The position numbers were made by a program, and so were the translations under genes. From Semisulcospira habei (lineage: Eukaryota; Mollusca; Gastropoda; Semisulcospiridae): DNA of 64,000 nucleotides. The notes below the pieces were generated by a model. It was not told the origin of the DNA. It saw only the letters and a program-made list of their open reading frames with translations, and made no database searches. The DNA is taken from positions 214,004,179 through 214,068,178 of the forward strand of contig BTPG01000005.1 in NCBI GenBank assembly GCA_036245525.1, read 5' to 3'. This document shows positions 38,556 to 49,915 of the stretch, in pieces (position 1 is the first letter of the stretch; the number at the start of each line of letters is the position of its first letter).

Positions 38556-40145
38556 TTAAGGTGCATTGAAAGCTCTTTCCATCAGATATATCCTTAGCAG
38601 GTTTGGGACGAAAGTTGTAAACAGTATTTGAGGGGAGAGGGGAAATGGTCCAAAATGGCTATTCATGACCCATTTATTGATATCGTTTGACCCTTGACCT
38701 TTCCTGAGTATCATCCAAATTAGTATGCATAGAAAGGTCTTACCATCAGGTGTCTCTGTACCACGTTTGGGTGTGAAATTGTGAATAGTATCTGAAAAAC
38801 AAATTGTCAAAATTTGGCTCCTATCTACATATTTCATAATCCCCTGTGACCTTGATCTTGAGCGAGGCACTGAAATTGGTAGTTTTAAAAAAGATCTTCC
38901 CACAAAGTTTGGGCCAAGTTTCATAATTGTGGCTTGAATAGTCTCCGATACAATGTCAACGTTAAAGTTTACCATACAATCGGAGGAAATTCCTCGTCGT
39001 AGTAATTCTGTCTTCTGTGTGTGTGAAGTAATTTTCGGCTCACATGCGAAGCAAAAGTGAGTATGTTTTGGACCAGCCATCGTCCGTCCGTCGTCTGTCG
39101 TCCGTCAGCCGTCATCAGTGGTAAACTTCAACGTTGGCATTTTCTCGAAGTCTATTCAAGCCACAGTCTTGAAACTTGGCCAAAAGATACTTTGTGGCAA
39201 GACCTTTCTAAACATATCAATGTGAATGTCCTCTTTAAAGGTCAAGTTACAGGTTATCAGGAAATAGGTAAAATATAGTCATATCTTGACAAAAAATAAG
39301 AAATTTTTAATTGTTATCACATCTTCAAACCAAAATTTGGTACAACGATACCTGATAGTAACACCTTTCCATGCATACTAGTTTGGTTGATCCCTCGAAA
39401 AGGTCAAGGGTCACTATAGATCAGGAAATATGTTTTTTTTTTTTTTTTTTTTTTGTTGTTGTTGTTTTTTGTTTTCTTTTTTAAATAGAGATATTTTGTA
39501 ATGATTTTTCTTACTCAAATACTATTCAAAACTTCGCACCCATACTTGGTACAAGGATACCTGATGGTAAGACCTATCTATGCATATTAATTTGTGTCAA
39601 ATTTGACACAAAGGTTGATGATAATAAGACCTTCCTATGCATACTAATTTAGTTGACCCATCACAAAGGTCAAATGTTGTGGTATGATCCAAAAGTAGGT
39701 CAAAATAGCAATATTTTGACAAAACAAATTTCCCTTAAATACTATTTTCAACTTCAAACCCAAACAATGTACAGATATACCTGATGGTAAGACCTATCTA
39801 TTCACTAATTTGGATGACCCCTCGGAAAGGTCAAGGGTCACGAGAGCTCGGTAAATGTGTAAAAAATGCAAATTTTGGTTCAATTGTAGTTTTTATAAAA
39901 GTGTTTGCAAACTTTATAATCGAATTTGGCATAAAGGTTGCTGATGGCAAGACATGTCTATGCATACTAATTTAGTCGACCCAAGGTGAAGGGTCACGAG
40001 CGGTCGACAGGTGTGTGAAAAATGCTTAAATTTTGAGAAAACAGATTTCACCGGTGTAAAAGCCAGCCCTCTACTTGTTGTTACAAAAGGTCACTCAAAT
40101 GAGGATCGGTCAGACACGTGAGCCATAAGGGCTTTACCCTTCTTG
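38556..40145. repeat. Long fold-back dispersed repeat
   Basis: The right part (about 39030-40145, +) holds 3-4 diverged units of about 200-260 bp around ACCTGATGGTAAGACCTATC and CTCGGAAAGGTCAAGGGTCA. The left part (38556-39020) carries the same units in reverse complement, meeting near 39030-39100, a region rich in CGTCCGTC. A T tract lies at 39429-39454. The make-up is like dispersed repeats common in mollusc genomes; no coding frame. Confidence 0.7.
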
Positions 40146-40254
40146 TTTTGTAAGGGGACTAAATTCCTCGTACGACATTTTTGCTCCGGAGTAAATGTTT
40201 CGTGGGGAGTAATTCCCTCGTGCTACACCGGCCGCATTTGGCAGCTGTCTGGAA

Positions 40255-40565
40255 AGACGGTACTTAGATTTCAGCCGTACTTTGAACTGGAAGCAGTCAC
40301 TGGTCTCATTGGCTCACTCACCCAGACACACCACAGCAAGATATAGCTCGACCATGATAGACGGTACTTAGATTTCAGCCGTACTTTTGAACTGGAAGCG
40401 GTCACTGGTCTCATTGGCTCACTCACCCCCGACACACCACAGCAAGATATAGCTCGACCATGATAGACGGTACTTAGATTTCAGCCGTACTTTTGAACTG
40501 GAAGCGGTCACTGGTCTCATTGGCTCACTCACCCCCGACACACCACAGCAAGATATAGGCGCCAA
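40255..40565 (+). repeat. ~105-bp tandem repeat, 3 copies
   Basis: Units start AGACGGTACTTAGATTTCAG at 40255, 40359 and 40465. Each ends with ATATAGCTCGACCATGATAG, the arm sequence of the family 1 palindromes, so the amplified unit fuses the spacer module with half a mini-element. Confidence 0.88.
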
Positions 40566-40680
40566 GCTATTCTGGCACCCCCCTTAAACTATCATGGTCG
40601 ATCTGTCTCCTGAATTGTTACGCAGTCTGAAGAGAACGACTCCAGAATGTGGGTATTTCGTACCTGGGACAAGTGAGTTA
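40566..40680. mobile_element. Palindromic mini-element, family 1, partial copy d
   Basis: Right half only: GCCAAGCTATTCTGGCACCC to AACTATCATGGTCGATCTGT, ending TGAGTTAA at about 40676. Confidence 0.55.
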
Positions 40681-40689
40681 ATGAAGGCA

Positions 40690-40895
40690 CGTCACATGAT
40701 CTACTGGTGTTGTGGTTTGTACTAGAATGCACTGCACGTGATCTACTGGTATTGTGGTTTGTACTAGAAGGCACTGCACGTGATCTACTGGTGTTGTGGT
40801 TTGTACTAGAAGGTACTGCACGTGATCTACTGGTGTTGTGGTTTGTACTAGAAGGGACTGCACGTGATCTACTGGTGTTGTGGTTTTGTCTTGTG
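40690..40895 (+). repeat. 42-bp tandem repeat, 5 copies
   Basis: The unit contains GCACGTGATCTACTGGTGTT followed by GTGGTTTGTACTAGAAGGCACT. Confidence 0.92.
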
Positions 40896-41039
40896 AAAAA
40901 GGAAGTACACACAACAGTAAAATGGAGAAAAAATTGCTGAGACCTCGGAGTAGCTAGCATGTGTAACAGGTTGGGAAATGGAATGTGACTTGACTTACGG
41001 AGGATGTGAGTATACGCGCGCTGCTTCCCTGTCCGCGTC

Positions 41040-41757
41040 ACGTTTATCTACAAGCAGTCACCGTGGCCATTAATGAACTCCTTGCACATAATGTATTGAT
41101 GTTCTTGGCGTCACGTTTATCTACAAGCAGTCACCGTGGCCATTAATGAACGCCTTGCACATAATGTATTGATGTTCTTGGCGTCACGTTTATCTACAAG
41201 CAGTCACCGTGGTCATTAATGAACGCCTTGCACATAATGTATTGATGTTCTTGGCGTCACGTTTATCTACAAGCAGTCACCGTGGTCATTAATGAACGCC
41301 TTGCACATAATGTATTGATGTTCTTGGCGTCACGTTTATCTACAAACAGTCACCGTGTCATTAATGAACGCCTTGCACATAATGTATTGATGTTCTTGGC
41401 GTCACATTTATCTACAGTCGCCGTGACCATTAATGAACGCGTTGTACATAATGTATTGATGTTCTTGGCGTCACGTTTATCTACAGTCGCTGTGGCCATT
41501 AATGAACGCCTTGCACATAATGTATTGATGTTCTTGGCGTCACGTTTATCTACAAGCAGTCACCGTGGCCATTAATGAACGCGTTGTAATAATGTATTGA
41601 TGTTCTTCGCGTCACGTTTATCTACAGTCGCCGTTGCCATTAATGAACGTGTTGCACATAATGTATTGATGTTCTTGGCGTCACGTTTATCTACAAGCAG
41701 TCACCGTGGCCATTAATAAACGCCTTGGACATAATGTATTGATGTTCTTGGCGTGGT
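41040..41757 (+). repeat. ~73-bp tandem repeat, about 10 copies
   Basis: The unit runs GCGTCACGTTTATCTACAAG, CAGTCACCGTGGCCATTAAT, GAACGCCTTGCACATAATGT, ATTGATGTTCTTG. Some units lack the AAGCAGTCA segment. Confidence 0.93.
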
Positions 41758-41925
41758 TCTCAACTTGTGCAAACTGTAGCTAAAACTGTAACCACGGTAA
41801 CGGTGAACAAGACGTCCTTGGACTGACCGATGCCGGCCGCTTTTGGCTGACGTCTGCCCAGATTTGGAAAAAGACAATACTTAACCCCCACGCTGCCGAG
41901 AAAAAGTGAACACGAGCCCACTGCA

Positions 41926-42006
41926 AGAGACGGATCCTCATCAGCCCCCGCGACTGCATTAGTTAGTGCGACTGCGGGGGCTCATGAGGATCTATGTCTC
42001 TTGCTG
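41926..42006. mobile_element. Palindromic mini-element, family 2, copy a
   Basis: GCAAGAGACGGATCCTCATC faces GATGAGGATCTATGTCTCTTGC-type sequence across a GCGACTGCATTAGTTAGTGC centre; the arms include AGCCCCCGC/GCGGGGGCT. Relatives: 45530-45590, 48737-48800 and a half copy near 7865. Confidence 0.6.
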
Positions 42007-42149
42007 AGAGCAATGTGTAGCCACGTATTCCGGACGGTTGTGGTTTCCGTAGTTGAACGGAGAAAGATTTCAGAAATCAAGATGTCCTGACACTGGCCGG
42101 GAAGGGGTTAAAACTCAACCGTCATTTTGAACTGTAAGCATTCATCAAC

Positions 42150-42540
42150 ATCATTAATGGAGGGACTGCGCATTACGTATTGCTGTTTTTGGTGGTGTGG
42201 TTTTGTAAAGTGTACGTACTGCACATGATATGTTGATATTCTTTGTGTTATGACTTCGTACAACGGATTTACTGCTTATGAAATTGATATTCTTGCAAGT
42301 GTGGTTTTGTACAATGAACGTACTGCTTATGACGTATGCTATTCTTGGTGGTGTGGTGTTGTACAATGGGCGTACTGCTCATGATGTATTGATATTCATG
42401 TTGGTGTGGTTTGTACAATGGGCGTACTGCTCATGATGTATTAATATTCATGGTGGTGTGGTTTGTACAATGGTCGCACTGCTCGTGACGTGTTGATATT
42501 CTTGGTGGTGTGGTTTTGAACAAGTTTGTTATTGTTGTGA
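42150..42540 (+). repeat. Irregular tandem repeat, units about 55-62 bp
   Basis: Units around TGTATTGATATTCATGGTGG and TGTGGTTTTGTACAATGAAC, GTACTGCTCATGA, diverged from one another. Confidence 0.85.
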
Positions 42541-42647
42541 AAACGGCGGAACATACAGCAACGGTAACTCGGTTAAAAGAGGTCGTGGGGCTGACGCCGG
42601 CCGCATGTTATCCGCACACAGCCGTGGGAGGGCCAGCTCGGCCATGG

Positions 42648-44245
42648 CGTGACAACAGACATGAGTCCATGACGTGACAACAGACATGAAGCCCATCGCG
42701 TTACAACAGACATGAAGCCCATGGCGTGACAACAGACATGAAGCCCATGACTTGACAACAGACATGAAGTTCATAGCATGACAACAGACATGAAGCCCAT
42801 TCGCTTGACAACAGACATTAAGTCCATGGCGTGACAACAGACATGAAGCCCATGGCGTGACAACAGACATGAAGTTCATAGCGTAACAACAGACATGAAG
42901 CCCATGGCGTGACAATAGACATGAAGTCCATCGCGTGACAACAGACAAGAAGCCCATCGCGTGACAACAGATATAAAGCCCGTGGCGTGACAACAGACAT
43001 GAAGTCCATGGCGTGACAACAGACATGAAATCCATAACGTGACAACAGACATGAAGACCATGACGTGACAACAGACATAAAGTCCATGACGTGACAACAG
43101 ACATGAAGACCATGACCTGACAACAGACATAAAGTCCATGACGTGACATGAAGTCCATGGCGTGACAACAGACATCAAATCCATAACGTGACAACAGACA
43201 TAAAGACCATGACGTGACAACAGACATACAGTCCATGACGTGACAACAGACATGAAGACCATGACCTGACAACAGACATAAAGTCCATGACGTGGCGTGA
43301 AGTCTATGACGTGGCAACAGACATAAAGTCCATGGCGTAACAACAGACATGAAGTCCGTGGCGTGACAACAGACATGAAGTCCATGGCGTAACAACAGAC
43401 ATGAAGTCCGTAGCGTGACAACAGACATGAAGTCCGTGGCGTGACAACAGACATGAAGTCCATGGTGTGACAACAGACATGAAGTCCGTGGCGTGACAAC
43501 AGACATGAAGTCCATGGCGTGACAACAGACATGAAGTCCATGGTGTGACAACAGACATGAAGTCCATGGCGTGACAACAGACATAAAGTCCATAACGTGA
43601 CAACAGACATAAAGTCCATGGCGTGACAACAGACATGAAGTCCATGGCGTGACAACAGACATGAAGTCCATGGCGTGACAACAGACATGAAGTCCATGGC
43701 GTGACAACAGATATGAAGTTCATAACGTGACAACAGACATGAAGTCCATAACGTGACAACAGACATAAAGTCCATGGCGTGACAACAGACATGAAGTCCA
43801 TGGCGTGACAACAGACATGAAGTCCATGGCGTGACAACAGACATGAAGTCCATGGCGTGACAACAGATATAAAGTTCATAACGTGACAACAGACATGAAG
43901 TCCATAACGTGACAACAGACATGAAGTCCATGGCGTGACAACAGACATGAAATCCATAACGTGACAACAGACATGAAATCCATAACGTGACAACAGACAT
44001 GAAGTCCGTGGCGTGACAATAGACGTGAAGTCCATGACGTGACAACAGACATGAAGTCCATAACGTGACAACAGACATGAAGTCCATGGCGTGACAACAG
44101 ACATGAAGTCCGTGGCGTGACAACAGACATGATGTCCGTGGCGTGACAACAGACATGAAGTCCATAACGTGACAACAGACATAAAGTCCATGGCGTGACA
44201 AAAGACATGAAGTCCATGGCGTGACAACAGACATGACGTCCATTT
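42648..44245 (+). repeat. 26-bp minisatellite, about 60 copies
   Basis: The unit is GACAACAGACATGAAGTCCA followed by TGGCGT. Variation is mostly at the last bases (TGGCGT, TAACGT, TGACGT, CGCGTG). Open frames up to 462 codons on the minus strand read a 26-residue period of Cys/His/Met-rich peptide in all frames; this is the periodicity of the DNA, not a gene. Confidence 0.95.
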
Positions 44246-44459
44246 TGTGCAAATCAAGATTCATGCAGTATTACAATGAAGTCTCTCTTTTCACAAACAA
44301 AAGTGGACTTAATGTTTCTTGCCGACGTGAGCCTCAGGACCTTTGGGGAAAGTTCTTGGCTTTGTCGTTTTGCTTCCTGTTCACTTGTGTGTTTTGAGTG
44401 TTTTATTCAACAATAAAGACCGCCTTCTTTGAGCGCACTTCAGATTTGTGTCTTTTGTT

Positions 44460-44549
44460 TCTTTATTTGTTTGTGTGTATGTGTTTGTGTGTGTTTGTTT
44501 GTGTATGTGTGTGTTTGTGTGTATGTGTTGTGTGAATATGTGTGCGCGT

Positions 44550-44637
<88 letters not shown>
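44460..44637 (+). repeat. GT microsatellite
   Basis: Interrupted GTTT/GTAT repeats become a pure GT run from about 44557 to 44637. Confidence 0.95.
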
Positions 44638-44638
<1 letters not shown>

Positions 44639-45505
44639 AAATGACTCAGACCGTGTTTGTGCAATATTCCCTAATTCAGCAATACTAAACCGAATCCGTC
44701 CAGTATCAGATGACTCAGTCCCTGTTTGTGCAATATTCCTTAATTCAGCTCTACTAAACCCAATCCGTCCAGTGTCAGATGACTCAGTCCGTGTTTGTGC
44801 ACTATTCCTTAATTAAGCACTACTAAACCCAATCCCTCCAGTCTCAGATGACTGTGTTTGTGCATTATTCCTTAATACAGCACTACTAAACCCAATCCGT
44901 CCAGTGTCAGGTGAGTCAGTCCGTGTTTGTGCAATATTCTTCAATTCAGCACTACTAAACCCAATCCGTCTAGTGTCAGATGACTCTGTCTTTATGCAAT
45001 ATTCCTAATTCAGCACTACTAAGCCCAATTCGTCCAGTGTCAGGTGACTCAGTCCGTGTTTGTGCAATATTCCTTAATTCAGCACTACTAAACCCAATCC
45101 CTCCAGTCTCAGATGACTGTGTTTGTGCAATATTCCTTAATACAGCACTACTAAATTCAATCCGTCCAGTGTCAGATGAGTCAGTCCGTGTTTGTGCAAT
45201 ATTCCTTAATTCGGCACTACTAAACCCAATCCGTCTAGTGTCAGATGACTCTGTCTTTATGCAATATTCCTAATTCAGCACTACTAAACCCAATCCGTCC
45301 AGTGTCAGATGACTCAGTCCGTGTTTGTGCAATATTCCTTAATTCAGCACTACTAAACCCAATCCGTTCAGTGTCAGATGACTCTGTGTTTGTGCAATTT
45401 TACTTTATTCAGCACTACTAAACCCAATCCGTCTAGTGTCAGATGACTCAGACCGTGTTTGTGCAATATCCCTAATTCAGCACTACTGAACCCAATCCGT
45501 CCCTG
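44638..45505 (+). repeat. 69-bp tandem repeat, about 12-13 copies
   Basis: The unit runs GTGCAATATTCCTTAATTCA, GCACTACTAAACCCAATCCG, TCCAGTGTCAGATGACTCAG, TCCGTGTTT; the first two copies are 69 bp apart (44661, 44730). Some units lack about 10 bp at CAGTCCGTGT. Confidence 0.93.
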
Positions 45506-45526
45506 GAACATGGACACAAAGTGACG

Positions 45527-45592
45527 TCAGCAAGAGGCGTATGCTAATGCGGGGGCTGATGAGGATCTATCCCTCTTGCAGTTGGGTGATGG
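45527..45592. mobile_element. Palindromic mini-element, family 2, copy b (degenerate)
   Basis: GCAAGAGGCGTATGCTAATG, then GCGGGGGCTGATGAGGATCT, ending ATCCCTCTTGC. One arm is deleted. Confidence 0.5.
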
Positions 45593-45624
45593 TCAATCTT
45601 TCTCAGCACACATCTTGTTAATTG

Positions 45625-45920
45625 CGTTACTGCTAAGTGCAGCCTGGCTGAAGTCATCGGAAGCGAGTTACGCTAAGTGCTACCTGGCTGACGTCATCGG
45701 ATGTGAGATACGCTGTGCAGCCTGGCTGACGTCATCGGATGTGAGTTACGCTAAGTGCAGCCTGGCTGACGTCATCGGAAGCGAGTTACGCTAAGTGCAG
45801 CCTGGCTGACGTCATCGGAAGCGAGTTACGCTAAGTGCAGCCTGGCTGACGTCATCTGAAGCGAGTTACACTAAGTACAGCCTGGCTGACGTCATCGGAT
45901 GTGAGTTCACTAAGTGTAGC
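45625..45920 (+). repeat. 40-bp tandem repeat with a CRE palindrome per unit, about 7 copies
   Basis: The unit is GTTACGCTAAGTGCAGCCTG followed by GCTGACGTCATCGGAAGCGA. Six units carry a perfect TGACGTCA; the first unit has TGAAGTCA. One further TGACGTCA lies just upstream near 45522 in AAGTGACGTCAGC. Confidence 0.9.
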
Positions 45921-45924
45921 CTGA

Positions 45925-46115
45925 CACGCACGCACACACACGCACGCACACACAAACGCAAACACGCACTCAGGTACGCACGCATGCACACCACACACGC
46001 ACGCACGCACTCCGTACACGCGCGTGCACGCACACACACACGCGCACTCAGACACGCACAAATACACAAATACACGCTCTCAAACACAACACACAAACAC
46101 ATACACACACGCGCG
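45925..46115 (+). repeat. CA/CGCA-rich microsatellite
   Basis: Mixed CA, CGCA and CACG units with interruptions. Confidence 0.85.
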
Positions 46116-46309
46116 CACGTAGTTACTCTAAGTCAGTGTAGCCTGGCTGTGTTTTGTTGTGCACTGTGCAGCCAAGTCAGGCTGGCCGGAAATCCCATCT
46201 TGTGACGAACAGCATGGATTAGCAGACGTCAACCAGGGATTACTGACAACAATAACAGACCATTCTCATTATGCACTCGCTCCCGGAGTTGCATTTCTCT
46301 TTTGCCTTT

Positions 46310-46728
46310 ACCGTCTACTACTGTAGCATTGCGGGCACGTCACGGTGAATCACTTTACCGTCTACAACTGTAGCATTGCGGGCACATCACGGTGAATCAC
46401 TTTACTGTCTACAACTGTAGCATTGCGGGCACGTCACGGTGAATCACTTTACCGTCTACAACTGTAGCATTGCGGGCACATCACGGTGAATCACTTTACT
46501 GTCTACAACTGTAGCATTGCGGGCACGTCACGGTGAATCACTTTACCATCTACAACTGTAGCATTGCGGGCACGTCACGGTGAATCACTTTACCATCTAC
46601 AACTGTAGCATTGCGGGCACGTGACGGTGAATCACTTTACTGTCTACAACTGTAGCAATGCGGGCACGTGACGGTGAATCACTTTATCATCTACAATTTT
46701 AGCATTGCGGGCACATCACGGTGAATCT
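46310..46728 (+). repeat. 47-bp minisatellite, left part, about 9 copies
   Basis: The unit is ACTTTACCGTCTACAACTGT, AGCATTGCGGGCACGTCACG, GTGAATC. It continues at 47031 beyond a SINE fragment. Confidence 0.93.
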
Positions 46729-47030
46729 TTCTCCGGGTACTCCGGTTCTTCCACCCCCCCCCCCCCCCCACCCCCCACACTTTGGTACCGGTTTCAGGCC
46801 ACTTTACAAAATTAATTTCAAATACAAGCGATCAAAAATCTCTGTAACTTCAGTAGCTGAACTGGCCCTTCGTCTGTCTTGTACTGTGTTTGTCTTAAAT
46901 GGCGTAAATCCGTGTCTGTTATGTGAGTGTGCGTGTTGGGTTTCAGTTCGCGGCGCTGTGAGTCGATTTGCCCAAAAATTGAGAAAAAGCGCCTATATAA
47001 TAACAGTATAATAATAATATAATAATAATC
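46729..47030 (+). mobile_element. SINE fragment inside the 47-bp array (same family as 55589-56000)
   Basis: It begins TTTCTCCGGGTACTCCGG and shares TTTGGTA, ATTTCAAATACAA, GTTGGGTT(T)CAGTTCGCGG and a 3' end AAGCGCCTATATAATA...(AAT)n with the SINE at 55589. The tRNA-like head is missing. A C tract sits at 46754-46770. Confidence 0.75.
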
Positions 47031-47235
47031 ACTTTACTGTCTACAACTGTAGCATTGCGGGCACATCACGGTGAATCACTTTACCATCTACAACAGTAGC
47101 ATTGCGGGCACGTCACGGTGAATCACTTTACCATCTACAACTGTAGCATTGCGGGCACGTCACGGTGAATCGCTTTACCATCTACAACTGTAGCATTGCG
47201 GACACGTCACGGTGAATCACTTTGCAGTCTGGCAT
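47031..47235 (+). repeat. 47-bp minisatellite, right part, about 4-5 copies
   Basis: The same unit as 46310-46728, resuming after the SINE. Confidence 0.9.
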
Positions 47236-47339
47236 TGTGGGCACGTTTTCATGGAGGCCTTTACCGTCTGGCGTTGCGGGCTACCTTTGGACGCGAACTG
47301 TGTTATGAAATATTTTAAAATTGAACGCCAATTAGCTCC

Positions 47340-48663
47340 AAAATAAATAATAATAATAATTACGGTATTTATAATGCGCTTATCTTATAATAATTATAAC
47401 TCTAAGCGCGCACTCACAACTCGCGTACGCAATCGCACGCTTTAGACAACGACTCACGAACCACAAAATAGTGAAATACATTACGACAGTCTGCTTAGAG
47501 TGGGGAGTGTGGTGGTATAGTGCTAGAACTTTTGAAAGAGGTGAGTTTTGAGGGCGGACTGGAAGGAGAAGATAGAGTGTTTCTGACGGAGAGAGTGGGA
47601 GAGTGTTCCACATGGATGGACCGTATACTGAGAAGGAGCGAGGGCCGAAAGTGTTGAGTTTAGTGCGGGGGATGTGGAGGCGGAGAGGGTTGGAGGCGGA
47701 GCGGAGGGAGCGGGGAGGAGTGTAGGGGTGAAGTAAGTTTGAGAGATAGGCGGGAGCGCAGTTGATCAGGGATTTGTAGCAGAGAGACAGAATCTTGTAT
47801 TGGATGCGTTGGGGGATGGGAAGCCAGTGAAGGAATTTGAGCAGGGGAGTGATGTGGTCGGATTTTTTCTTTCTGAGGACGAGGCGGGCAGCATTGTTCT
47901 GGACGCGCTGGAGAGTGAAAGTGGTGGAGTGAGGGAGGCCGGAAAGGAGAGATTTGCAGTAGTCGATGCGAGATAGGATGAAAGAGACAGCAAGTTTGGT
48001 GGCAGCTTCGGTAGTGAGGTATTTTCTGATCTGACCGATGCGGCGGAGGTGGAAGTAGCATGCCTGGGCCGTGGCGGAAACAAAGCTGGTCATGGAAAGA
48101 GAAGAATCGAGGATAACGCCGAGGTTTTTGGCCGAGTCAGAGAGGGAGATGGGGGTGCTGTCGAGTTGAAGGTGGAGGAAGGGAGGGAGCTGGGAAAGTT
48201 TCTGGCGAGTGCCTACCAGCATGGCTTCCGTTTTGTTGTCATTCAGTTTAAGGTTGTTTGCTGTCACCCAGTTTTTCACGTCTTCGTAGCAGTCAGCCGT
48301 GCGAGTCAGTAGTGACTGAGTGTTTTCGAGTTTGTCTTTGTCTAGTAGTTGTGAGTCGTCAGCGTAGAGGTGGTGGTATATGTGATGAGACTGGATGATG
48401 TTGGACAGGGGAGACGTGTAGAGTGTGAAAAGGACCGGGCCCAGGACGGACCCCTGTGGAACTCCGCAGGAGAGCGTGACCGGGTTGGAGGAGACGCCGT
48501 CGATGGTGACGGACTGCTGTCTGCCGGAGAGGTATGAGAGAAACCAGGAGTGAGCAGATTCAGTGATGCCAAAGGAATGGTGAAGGCGGTGGAGGAAGAT
48601 AGAGTGGTCTATAGTGTCAAAGGCGGCAGAGAGGTCGAGTACCGTAAGAAGGGAGATGTTGCC
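47340..48663 (-). mobile_element. CR1/L2-like LINE 3' fragment
   Basis: On the minus strand the reverse transcriptase frame is open from 48663 (LLTVLDLSAAFDTIDHS) through GVPQGSVLGPVLF, the intact catalytic box YADDS (near 48354) and the LGVILD region. A 1-nt frameshift near 47595 moves the C-terminal end (SFQSALKTHLF) into another frame. The 5' end is truncated at 48663. The 3' end has a GCGCATTATAAAT-type sequence and a run of AAT triplets. Typical of 5'-truncated CR1/L2 group insertions. Confidence 0.85.
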
Positions 48664-49178
48664 CTAATCCGTAGAGAGAAGCAGGTCGTTTAAGCTCCAG
48701 ACTCCAAACACCAGATTCAATGTATTTTCACAAAGAGGCATAGATCCTCATGAGCCCCCGCAGTTGCGGGGCTCATGAGGATCTATGTCTCTTGTAGTTG
48801 AAAGTTGCAGTCGATCGTGTTCAGGGGGTTTTGGCAGAGAAAGAGTTAGCATCACCAGCGCGCCCACTTCAACAAGCGACATTACTGGGGAAAGTTGCAT
48901 GAGAGAGCTTAGTCCTGCGCCAGTCACTAGCGGAGCACCTTGCTTAGTCAGTGAGTGATGCCCAAACAAGTCAGCGCACGCCAGTCATCATTGTGCGACC
49001 TCCAAGTGGGAGACTGCTTGACAGATCAGTACTTACTTAAAATTATGAATCCATAGAAATGGAAATGTGTATAGTTTGGATCTGGGACGTGCACCCCCAG
49101 TCATCACTACCATGCAGATGGACCCCACTGTAGTGGCCTAAGTCCTGCGTCAGCCACTAAACATTGCGCTCCGCTATA
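48664..49178. other. Spacer with palindromic mini-element, family 2, copy c (48737-48800)
   Basis: The palindrome is AGAGGCATAGATCCTCATGA, GCCCCCGCAGTTGCGGGG and the reverse complement, a nearly perfect hairpin. The rest has no recognised feature apart from a diverged direct repeat around TTAGTCCTGCG(C/T)CAG(T/C)CACTA at 48910 and 49139. Confidence 0.6.
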
Positions 49179-49389
49179 AGAGAGAGACAATAGGAGAGGA
49201 CTAAGAATCAAATTTCAATAAGGCCGCACCGATCTATAAATCTCGCCTTTATTGAAATTAAAATATATGACATCACATAACCTCTCTATTATCACATAAT
49301 CACCCTTTTGTTTTTTGAAAAGTGGCGACCATGATTAGTGCGGCCTTTTTGATTTTTGATACATTAGTCCTCTCCTATTGTCTCTCTCT
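49179..49389. repeat. P2 left terminal palindrome (inferred), AGAGAGAGACAATAGGAGAG arms
   Basis: Arms AGAGAGAGACAATAGGAGAG-GAC at 49179 and the reverse complement ending at 49389. Inside are further matching blocks (AATAAGGCCGCAC / GTGCGGCCTTTTT). It is homologous to 63058-63265. Both are followed by ATAACTATTGTCTCTGACAA-CAC, so the shared sequence extends beyond the palindrome on one side only, as expected if it is a terminal repeat. Confidence 0.7.
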
Positions 49390-49840
49390 ATAACTATTGT
49401 CTCTGACAACACTTAAACATGTACTGTTAATTTGTTTTAATGTTTATGAACTTTATCCCTAAAGCTCTAAACCCATAGCTACTGGACCGGGAAGTATAAT
49501 TCGATTACAGACTAAAATCCCCAGTAGCTGACTGCCTTGCACCGAGAACATGAGGTTTTACAGAGTCTAAGATCCTCACGAGCCTAGATTTTTATAAGTG
49601 GACACAGGTCAGATCCTCAAGAGTCTCCGACTCCAGGCATAACCCATGTTTTCAAGTAATAGTCTACTTTTGTTTGTTAGCTCTCTCGTAGCGAGCAGGC
49701 CAACGGGTCTTATTTAATATTATTTTACTGCAAGTACAATTTATGAAAAGGTGACTGCCGTCTTATGCATACCCTGAATATGTTTGTACAACACAGTACA
49801 AGGTCGACACTCGGCCACCATTCTATTATAAACAGTACTG

Positions 49841-49915
<75 letters not shown>

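Noticed and set aside
42648..44245. Regularly spaced 26-bp repeats resembling a CRISPR array
   Set aside because: There are no unique spacers: the whole sequence is repeat, and the context is a eukaryotic genome.
42529..44264. Open frames of up to 462 codons on the minus strand
   Set aside because: They read a 26-bp tandem repeat in every frame with a 26-residue period; the openness follows from the repeat unit lacking stops.
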